From Alistipes sp. (GTDB lineage: Bacteria > Bacteroidota > Bacteroidia > Bacteroidales > Rikenellaceae): a stretch of DNA of 38,564 bases. The notes under the pieces were generated by a model. The model saw only the letters and a list, made by a program, of their open reading frames with translations. It was not told the origin of the DNA and searched no databases. The number at the start of each line of letters is the position of its first letter. Positions within the stretch are counted from its first letter, which is position 1. The DNA lies in assembly GCA_017398555.1 (NCBI GenBank), contig JAFQFV010000013.1, positions 1-38,564 of the forward strand, in the 5' to 3' direction. Positions 32,711 to 38,564 of this stretch are shown one piece after another. The position numbers and the translations under genes were made by a program.

Positions 32711-35320
32711 CTACAATTTCTCTTTAATCAACTCTACAGCCTTATCTATTGCAGCCTGCAGACCATCTGGGTTCTTACCACCTGCTGTAGCGAAGAACTT
32801 CTGACCGCCACCGCCACCATTCATCAGCTTTGCAGCCTCACGAACAACAGCGCCTGCATCTACGCCCTGTGCAACAATATCATCGCCGAGCATAATCATC
32901 AGTGTAGCCTTACCGCCATCTGCAGAGCCGAGAACAAGTACCAAATTCTGGCAACGAGAACGCAAATTGTAAGCCAAATCCTTCAAGAACTCTGTAGGAC
33001 GAGCAATCTGACGAGCGATCACTACAACGCCCTCAGTTGTACCGTTCTCTGCAATAATCTTATCTGCCATAGCGGCAACCTGCTCCTTACGAACAGTCTC
33101 AAGCTCCTTGCTAAGGCTCTCGTTGCTCTCAACAAGGCGACGAACAGCATCAACGAGCTTTGGATTACCTACAACCTCGGCTGCTGCGTGGATAGTATCC
33201 TCGGCAGCATAGAGAAGCTTCTCTGCAGCCTCGCCTGTAACCGCCTCGATACGACGAACACCCGCTGAAATAGCGCTCTCGGATACAATCTTCACAAAAC
33301 CGATATTACCTGTAGCAGATGTATGGGTACCACCACAAAGCTCAACAGAGCTACCGAAGCGAACCATACGAACCTTATCGCCATACTTCTCGCCAAAGAG
33401 CATCATAGCACCGGCAGCCTTTGCCTCCTCCTGTGTAGCATCACGCTTCTCCTCAAGTGGGTCATTAGCGCGAACAGCACGGTTTACAAGGCGCTCAACC
33501 TCGCGGAGCTGCTCGGCAGTAACCTTCTGGAAGTGTGAGAAGTCGAAACGGAGCGACTCAGGGCTTACCATAGAGCCCTTCTGCTCAACGTGCTCTCCAA
33601 GAACTGTACGCAGTGCTGCGTGGAGAAGGTGAGTTGCAGTGTGGTTATTTGCAGCCTTCTGACGCTTATCTGCATCTACAACAGCGTGGAAAGTGGCTGT
33701 CATATTCTCCGGAAGAGCGGTTGTGATGTGGATTGTAAGACCATTCTCCTTCTCGGTAGCAACGATAGCAATCTTCTCGTTTGCACTCTCGATATAACCT
33801 GTATCGCCAACCTGACCACCTGAGTTACCATAGAACGGTGTGCGGTCAAATACCATCTGGTATGTAGTCTTACCCTTACTCTGAACGCGGCGAACGCGAG
33901 CAATCTTAACATCGCACTCAAGGGTATCGTAACCAACAAACTCGCTCTGCTTAACCTCTACAAGCTCCTGCCAATCATCAACATCCTGCGCTGCGGCGTT
34001 ACGTGAACGCTCCTTCTGTGCCTGAAGCTGCTGCTCGAACTCGGCAAGGTCAACCTCTACGCCCTTCTCCTTTGCAATAAGCTCGGTAAGGTCGATAGGA
34101 AATCCGTAAGTATCGTAGAGAACGAATGTATCCTTACCTGAAATCTTACCGCCATTGAGCTTTGCAATAACGCCCTCAAGCAGATTGATACCTGTTGCAA
34201 GGGTGCGGAGGAATGAAGCCTCCTCCTCCTCGATAACCTTCTCTACAAGTGCCTGCTGTGCCTTAAGCTCAGGGTACTGACCACCCATCTGCTCTACAAG
34301 AGTAGCTACAAGGCGGCAGATAAATGGAGTATTGAAGCCGAGGTATGTGTAACCATAACGAACAGCACGGCGAAGGATACGACGGATAACGTAGCCTGCC
34401 TTCACATTCGATGGCAGCTGACCATCAGCAATAGAGAATGATATAGCGCGGAGGTGGTCGGCGATAACTCGCATAGCCACATCAACCTTCTCATCCTCGC
34501 CATACTTCTTACCGGACATCTGTGAGATAACGGCGATAGTTGGCTGGAAGACGTCGGTATCGTAGTTTGACTTCTTGCCCTGCATAATCATACAGAGGCG
34601 CTCGAAGCCCATACCTGTATCTACGTGCTTTGCAGGCAAACTCTCAAGTGAGCCGTTTGCCTTGCGGTTGAACTGCATAAATACGAGGTTCCAAATCTCG
34701 ATAACCTGCGGATGGCCTGCATTTACCATATCACGACCAGAGACCTTTGCAATCTCAGCCTCGTCACGAAGGTCGAAGTGAATCTCGCTACAAGGGCCGC
34801 AAGGGCCTGTCTCACCCATCTCCCAGAAGTTATCGTGCTTGTTACCGCGGATGATGTGATCCTCCGGAAGGTACTGCTTCCAATAGTCATAAGCCTCCTG
34901 ATCGAAAGGCACGCCATCAGAGTCAGAGCCCTCGAATACGGTTGCATACATACGTGACTTATCAAGGCCATAAACCTCAGTCAGAAGCTCCCAAGCCCAG
35001 CTGATAGCCTCCTTCTTAAAGTAGTCGCCGAAAGACCAGTTACCCAGCATCTCGAACATTGTGTGGTGGTATGTATCGTGACCAACCTCCTCAAGGTCGT
35101 TATGCTTACCCGATACACGCAGACACTTCTGCGAATCGGCAGCACGCGGAGTGCGACGTGGGGCATTACCAAGGAAGATATCCTTAAACTGGTTCATACC
35201 CGCGTTGGTAAACATCAGGGTTGGGTCATTCTTCACTACCATAGGTGCAGATGGGACAATCTCATGCTCCTTTGAAGCAAAAAAGTCCAAAAATGCTTGA
35301 CGAATTTTGTTAGATTCCAT
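32711..35320 (-). CDS. alaS: Alanine--tRNA ligase
   Basis: The 869-residue class II synthetase is complete. The catalytic core begins at [26 protein letters not shown]-type sequence (residues 1-26) with [15 protein letters not shown] and the motif [18 protein letters not shown] (about 166-183). The editing domain has the zinc ligands HTATHLLH (HxxxH, about 562-569) and CGGTHTS (CxxxH, about 664-670). The C-Ala domain ends with the Gly-rich [18 protein letters not shown]. It charges tRNA-Ala and clears mis-acylated Ser and Gly. A -7 box at 35387-35394 overlaps the promoter of the divergent M23 peptidase gene. gpmI lies downstream on the same strand. Confidence 0.98.
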   Translation of the reverse strand: MESNKIRQAFLDFFASKEHEIVPSAPMVVKNDPTLMFTNAGMNQFKDIFLGNAPRRTPRAADSQKCLRVSGKHNDLEEVGHDTYHHTMFEMLGNWSFGDYFKKEAISWAWELLTEVYGLDKSRMYATVFEGSDSDGVPFDQEAYDYWKQYLPEDHIIRGNKHDNFWEMGETGPCGPCSEIHFDLRDEAEIAKVSGRDMVNAGHPQVIEIWNLVFMQFNRKANGSLESLPAKHVDTGMGFERLCMIMQGKKSNYDTDVFQPTIAVISQMSGKKYGEDEKVDVAMRVIADHLRAISFSIADGQLPSNVKAGYVIRRILRRAVRYGYTYLGFNTPFICRLVATLVEQMGGQYPELKAQQALVEKVIEEEEASFLRTLATGINLLEGVIAKLNGGKISGKDTFVLYDTYGFPIDLTELIAKEKGVEVDLAEFEQQLQAQKERSRNAAAQDVDDWQELVEVKQSEFVGYDTLECDVKIARVRRVQSKGKTTYQMVFDRTPFYGNSGGQVGDTGYIESANEKIAIVATEKENGLTIHITTALPENMTATFHAVVDADKRQKAANNHTATHLLHAALRTVLGEHVEQKGSMVSPESLRFDFSHFQKVTAEQLREVERLVNRAVRANDPLEEKRDATQEEAKAAGAMMLFGEKYGDKVRMVRFGSSVELCGGTHTSATGNIGFVKIVSESAISAGVRRIEAVTGEAAEKLLYAAEDTIHAAAEVVGNPKLVDAVRRLVESNESLSKELETVRKEQVAAMADKIIAENGTTEGVVVIARQIARPTEFLKDLAYNLRSRCQNLVLVLGSADGGKATLMIMLGDDIVAQGVDAGAVVREAAKLMNGGGGGQKFFATAGGKNPDGLQAAIDKAVELIKEKL

Positions 35321-35383
35321 ATTATACTAAAATTATCACTTATACCGTTTTTCAGTCGGCAGATAATGTTTCGCCGATTCAGG

Positions 35384-35414
35384 TTGCAAAATTAGTGTAT
35401 TTTTTGTATTTTTG
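35384..35414 (+). promoter_or_regulatory. Promoter of the M23 peptidase-tsaE operon
   Basis: TTG at 35384-35386 and TATTTTTG at 35407-35414 are separated by 20 bases, the Bacteroidota primary-sigma pattern. The predicted leader before the ATG at 35464 is about 45 bases. Confidence 0.75.
35387..35394 (-). promoter_or_regulatory. -7 element of alaS
   Basis: The minus strand reads TAATTTTG, a full match to TAnnTTTG, 67 bases upstream of the alaS ATG. No TTG lies 19-21 bases further upstream. It abuts the -33 TTG of the divergent M23 promoter, so RNA polymerases at the two promoters would compete. Confidence 0.5.
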
Positions 35415-35463
35415 CACCTATATTTATAAGAAACTGCTTAAAAATTTAACGATTAGACCAAAT

Positions 35464-36411
35464 ATGTCGAATACAACCACAACATCTGCGGGCAAAGTGC
35501 GAATCAACAGGTACCCTCTGTTGCGCAAATTGCTCATCGGTTTTATCGTTATCTCGCTGCTCAATCTTATAATTTCATACTGTTTCTACACTCCGAAACT
35601 CTTCTCGATAGACAACCAAAACAGAGAGCTGATTATCAAGTACAACATCCTGCAGGATCGTATTCGTACATTGGAGAGTAAGATTGACGATATTCACTAC
35701 CGCGACATCTCTGTCTATCGCTCCCTCTTCTCTGTCGATACGCTTGCCATTGACGGCATATACAACCCATATCCTGAGTCCAAGTATGCTGCGCTGCAGG
35801 GCGATGAGTACACAAGTTTGATGACAAGTTCCTGGAAGAGCCTTGATAACCTTGCCCGAAAGACCTATGCGGCATCGTTATCGCTTGACCAGCTACAGAT
35901 TTTGGCGAAAAATAAGGAGCGAATGTCCTTTGCTATCCCTGCCATTTGGCCTATTGACCGCACACAACTTGAGTGGTTCTACTCCTTCGGCATGCGAGCC
36001 AAGCACCCGATATACAGAACTCGCAAGATGCACAAGGGTGTCGATTTGTCGTGCAAGCGCGGCGTGCCGGTATATGCTACGGGAGATGCTATTGTCGAGA
36101 TGACCGACAAGGGTCTGCGTCGTCGTGGTTATGGACAGCAAGTGCTTCTAAATCACGAGTTTGGCTATCAGACACGTTATGCCCATCTGAACAAGATTTA
36201 TGTCAAGGAGGGCGATAGAGTGAGTAGAGGACAACTTATCGGCGAGGTGGGTTCGACAGGTGGTTCGACAGGCCCGCACCTGCACTACGAGGTGATATAT
36301 ATGGGTCGCCATGTAAATCCTGTAAATTATTTTAACCGCAACATGACCTCCGAGGAGTACAAGCAGTTGATGGAGAAGATGAAGACTAACACCGACCTTG
36401 AAATTGAGTAA
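35464..36411 (+). CDS. M23-family peptidase with N-terminal anchor and coiled coil (first of pair)
   Basis: The 315-residue product starts at the ATG at 35464 (MSNTTTTSAGKVRINRYPLL); an upstream GTG frame overlaps the promoter. One transmembrane helix (about 24-45) and a coiled coil (about 54-75) precede a LytM/M23 domain at about 190-295. Zinc ligands are intact: HKGVD (H and D), YAHLNK and HLHYE. M23 enzymes cut peptide crosslinks in peptidoglycan. The anchor plus coiled coil resembles MepM- or EnvC-type cell-wall factors, though some close relatives act in gliding or secretion. The second M23 gene follows after 1 base. Confidence 0.92.
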   Translation: MSNTTTTSAGKVRINRYPLLRKLLIGFIVISLLNLIISYCFYTPKLFSIDNQNRELIIKYNILQDRIRTLESKIDDIHYRDISVYRSLFSVDTLAIDGIYNPYPESKYAALQGDEYTSLMTSSWKSLDNLARKTYAASLSLDQLQILAKNKERMSFAIPAIWPIDRTQLEWFYSFGMRAKHPIYRTRKMHKGVDLSCKRGVPVYATGDAIVEMTDKGLRRRGYGQQVLLNHEFGYQTRYAHLNKIYVKEGDRVSRGQLIGEVGSTGGSTGPHLHYEVIYMGRHVNPVNYFNRNMTSEEYKQLMEKMKTNTDLEIE

Positions 36412-36412
36412 T

Positions 36413-37330
36413 ATGGCACGCAAACCGAGAAATAAGGCGACAAGATTTATCACTACCCTACTTACGTGGGTTGGTGCGGCGGTGGTATATTTTATCCTCT
36501 TCTCGCTACTCTTCGACACGCCGACAGAGTATGAGTTGCGCCACTCCACAGACCGTATGAGGGCTGAATATGAGGTGTTAGCTGCGCGTTATGACTCCCT
36601 GAATATGGTTGTTGAGAATGTAATCGAGCGCGACCGCAACATCTTCGGAATACTCTTTGAATCAGCACCTTACGACTTCAACTCCGACTATGAGCAGCAG
36701 CGTCTTGTTCTACACGAGAGGCTACTTGAGCGCTCTAAACATCAGATGTTGCGCGACCTTACACTGCAGGCCGACAACCTTGAGCAGAAACTTGCAGAGT
36801 TGGAGCTGACATACAACACATTGCAGACCAATCTCGATGCCGTGGGCGACTATCGCAACAATATACCCTCTATTCAGCCGGTAATCAACCATCAGCTCAC
36901 CCTGCTTACTGCGGGTTATGGTATGCTGATGCACCCATTTTATCGTACTCTGCAATCGCATCAGGGCGTGGATTATTCGATACCAGAGGGGGAGAGCGTC
37001 TTTGCCACGGCGGATGGTGTTGTTAAGGAGGTATTGGGTAAGACCTCTACTTCGGGCATTACCGTAGTTATAGACCATGGAAACGGCTACTCAACATCAT
37101 ACAGCCACCTGCAAAAGGCGAAGGTAAAACGCCGTCAGAAGGTGCGCCGAGGCGATATTATCGCACTATCGGGCAACTCGGGTCTATCTATCTCGCCACA
37201 CCTCCACTACGAGGTTCGCTATGAGGGTGTGAGGGTCGATCCGGTGCACTACTTCTTTATGGAACTGACGCCTGACGAGTATCAGAAAATTATCAGAATT
37301 GCCCAATCGGGAATGCAATCGTTTGATTAA
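36413..37330 (+). CDS. M23-family peptidase with N-terminal anchor and coiled coil (second of pair)
   Basis: The 305-residue product starts at the ATG at 36413 (MARKPRNKATRFITTLL). The layout is the same as its neighbour: basic N-terminus, one transmembrane helix (about 14-35), a helical coiled-coil region (about 45-150, many Glu/Leu heptads), then the M23 domain with SHQGVDYS, SYSHLQ and SPHLHYEVRY, so the zinc site is complete. The pair probably arose by tandem duplication and then diverged, since identity outside the catalytic motifs looks low. Its stop shares one base with the HAD gene start (TAATG), indicating translational coupling. Confidence 0.92.
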   Translation: MARKPRNKATRFITTLLTWVGAAVVYFILFSLLFDTPTEYELRHSTDRMRAEYEVLAARYDSLNMVVENVIERDRNIFGILFESAPYDFNSDYEQQRLVLHERLLERSKHQMLRDLTLQADNLEQKLAELELTYNTLQTNLDAVGDYRNNIPSIQPVINHQLTLLTAGYGMLMHPFYRTLQSHQGVDYSIPEGESVFATADGVVKEVLGKTSTSGITVVIDHGNGYSTSYSHLQKAKVKRRQKVRRGDIIALSGNSGLSISPHLHYEVRYEGVRVDPVHYFFMELTPDEYQKIIRIAQSGMQSFD

Positions 37331-37893
37331 TGAAGATAGAACTACTACTTTTAGACTTTGACGGCACGGTAGCAAATACCGGCAGAGCAAATGCCGTATC
37401 ATACATCGAGGCGTTGGCCGAGGAGGGGATAACGATTACCATGGAGGAGTACCGCCAGAAGTACTTCGGTCTGCGTTGTCCTGAATTTCTCTCCGATATA
37501 GGCATTACCGACCCTCAGCAGATGCAGCGCATACGTCGTCGTAAGGTCGAGATATACCCCACTCACTTCGATTTGGTTGCGCTCAACAAGCCGTTGTGGG
37601 ACTTTGTGCAGGATTTTCGCGCAAAGGGTGGCAAGGCGATGATTGTCTCAACAGGACACATCGACAATATTACAAACGTGATGCGCCACTTGGGCATCGA
37701 AAAGGATATAGACGGACTACTATCATCTGACGATGTAGTAAACTCCAAGCCAGCCCCCGACTGCTTTCTCAAGGCGATGGAGATGGCGGGTGTAACCTCT
37801 TCACAGACAGTAATTTTTGAGGACTCCGAGATTGGTCTGGCTGCTGCCGAGGCATCAGGTGCCGCATACTTCAAAGTTGAACTCGAATTTTAG
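37330..37893 (+). CDS. HAD-family phosphatase (beta-phosphoglucomutase-like)
   Basis: The 187-residue cytosolic HAD hydrolase is complete in its four motifs. Motif I is LLDFDGTVAN (nucleophile Asp10 region), motif II is MIVSTGH (Ser/Thr), motif III is the lysine in NSKPAPD, and motif IV is VIFEDSEIGL. A small helical cap lies between motifs I and II (about 15-85), placing it in the subfamily with beta-phosphoglucomutase and phosphoglycolate phosphatase. The substrate is not predictable. It overlaps the upstream M23 gene by one base and precedes tsaE by 5 bases, so it is part of the same operon. Confidence 0.9.
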   Translation: MKIELLLLDFDGTVANTGRANAVSYIEALAEEGITITMEEYRQKYFGLRCPEFLSDIGITDPQQMQRIRRRKVEIYPTHFDLVALNKPLWDFVQDFRAKGGKAMIVSTGHIDNITNVMRHLGIEKDIDGLLSSDDVVNSKPAPDCFLKAMEMAGVTSSQTVIFEDSEIGLAAAEASGAAYFKVELEF

Positions 37894-37898
37894 CTATT

Positions 37899-38315
37899 AT
37901 GAGACAGATAACAATAGATTCACTCGCCGACCTGCCAAAAGTTGCAGAGCTCGTTTTAGAGTCGTTAAACGGCCGCAATGTCGTTGCCTTTTTCGCCCCA
38001 ATGGGCGCAGGAAAGACCACGCTTATCAGTACGCTGATGGAGAGTCTCGGCTCGGAGGATATAGTAACAAGTCCAACCTTTGCCCTTGTAAATCAGTACT
38101 ATACAGCAGAGCGCGAGCCGGTGTATCACTTCGACTTCTACCGCATCAACTCAATAAATGAGGCGTTCGATATGGGATACGAGGAGTACTTCTACTCAGG
38201 CGACCTCTGCCTTGTCGAGTGGCCCGAAAAGGTCGAACAACTGCTGCCCGACGATACGATGGTCATCAAAATCGAAATCCTCGACGAAAATACCCGCCGA
38301 TTTACTATTGAGTAG
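37899..38315 (+). CDS. tsaE: tRNA threonylcarbamoyladenosine biosynthesis ATPase TsaE
   Basis: The 138-residue product is an essential-type P-loop ATPase. The Walker A motif is FAPMGAGKTTLI (about 32-43); the switch region includes VTSPTFALVNQY, VYHFDFYRI and DMGYEEYFYSGDLCLVEWPEKV. TsaE works with TsaB and TsaD to make N6-threonylcarbamoyladenosine at position 37 of ANN-decoding tRNAs; tsaB and tsaD are not in this window. The length fits the family (about 150). It ends the plus-strand operon, followed by palindromic spacer and the cloverleaf element at 38438-38552. Confidence 0.95.
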   Translation: MRQITIDSLADLPKVAELVLESLNGRNVVAFFAPMGAGKTTLISTLMESLGSEDIVTSPTFALVNQYYTAEREPVYHFDFYRINSINEAFDMGYEEYFYSGDLCLVEWPEKVEQLLPDDTMVIKIEILDENTRRFTIE

Positions 38316-38342
38316 AATGATTTAGAATATCCCGCAGGCTAC

Positions 38343-38424
38343 GCAGTACCGCCCGCATAGTACTGCCCGCTTTTTCGAGAAAAAGCAGGGCGTGCAAAAA
38401 GCTTTCTGCGAAACTTCGTTTCGC
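38343..38424. repeat. Cluster of hairpins downstream of tsaE
   Basis: Three successive stems are visible: GCAGTAC/GTACTGC (38343-38349 with 38360-38366), GCTTTTT/AAAAAGC with loop CGAG (38369-38375 with 38380-38386), and GCGAAAC/GTTTCGC (38408-38414 with 38418-38424). None is followed by a T tract. Confidence 0.7.
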
Positions 38425-38437
38425 TTGTAGGCTGTTG

Positions 38438-38552
38438 CGAGAATAACGTTGTCTGCGACAATAGAAAAACAAAAATAGCACTTCACTTTCAAGCAAGCTT
38501 GAGTGAGTGCTATTTTCATTTTTACTATCCTTGCGGATAGCGGTTATTCTCG
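38438..38552. repeat. Cloverleaf-like intergenic element (bidirectional terminator), copy 2
   Basis: The outer inverted repeat CGAGAATAAC/GTTATTCTCG (38438-38447 with 38543-38552, perfect) encloses three arms. The left hairpin is TTGTC/GACAA (38449-38453 with 38457-38461). The central hairpin includes AAAATAGCACTTCAC with GTGAGTGCTATTTT, A-rich before and T-rich after. The right hairpin is CTATCC/GGATAG (38525-38530 with 38535-38540). The core 38481-38507 matches 30584-30610 at 26 of 27 bases, whereas the outer stem and side arms are unrelated in sequence. It probably terminates the tsaE operon. Confidence 0.85.
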
Positions 38553-38564
38553 AAAAAAAATCAA

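Overview
The window reads as chromosomal DNA of a member of the Bacteroidota, most likely Bacteroidales and plausibly Rikenellaceae/Alistipes-like. That placement is inferred from several signs: a fimbrillin/DUF5119/DUF3575 fimbrial operon, a MurF-alanine racemase fusion, a Bacteroidota-type LptD, promoters resembling TTG-N20-TAnnTTTG, and AT-rich start regions without Shine-Dalgarno sites. Most genes are conserved housekeeping genes. No phage, conjugative element, insertion sequence or CRISPR array was recognised.

Layout. 1-3398 (minus) is a fimbria-type surface operon: an OmpA-like/BACON/DUF3575 outer-membrane protein, a DUF5119 lipoprotein and a fimbrillin-family lipoprotein that runs off the left edge. 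3399-4541 has no genes. It is AT-rich, then palindrome-dense; it carries a G9 tract and a copy of a tRNA anticodon arm, and it ends at tRNA-Ser(UGA). 4772-6372 (minus) holds an SDR oxidoreductase and a PhnP-like hydrolase. A 55-residue ferredoxin lies on the plus strand at 6502-6669. 6737-9789 (minus) holds a NamZ-like muramidase, a tandem 107-bp repeat, prfB with a programmed +1 frameshift, and a SpoU methyltransferase. 9852-12667 (plus) holds a beta-barrel protein with an internal G9 tract, then glnS. 12726-21293 (minus) holds a small barrel protein behind a structured leader, an RsmI-like methyltransferase, murF-alr, mutS2, an MCE protein and a cell-wall amidase. 21421-30536 (plus) holds lptD, grpE, dnaJ, a small membrane protein, mutL, a rhomboid protease, an EEP-family protein and a YhcH-family protein. 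31075-35320 (minus) holds alaS and gpmI. 35464-38315 (plus) holds two M23 peptidases, a HAD hydrolase and tsaE.

How the genes work together. Envelope construction dominates: LptD for LPS export, an MCE protein for lipid transport, MurF-Alr for peptidoglycan precursors, an amidase, NamZ and two M23 proteins for wall turnover, and fimbriae and barrels at the surface. Translation is the second theme (prfB, glnS, alaS, tsaE, SpoU and RsmI-like methyltransferases, tRNA-Ser), followed by DNA repair (mutL, mutS2) and protein folding (grpE, dnaJ).

The unusual content is mostly between genes. Two intergenic elements (30543-30654 and 38438-38552) have the same cloverleaf plan, an outer stem enclosing three hairpin arms, and share a 27-nt central core with one difference. 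A third with the same plan but unrelated sequence abuts tRNA-Ser. Other notable items are the tandem 107-bp repeat, a leader RNA with two mutually exclusive hairpins, and G9 tracts at two surface-protein loci that could vary by slippage. These are observations from reading the sequence; no searches or folding programs were run.
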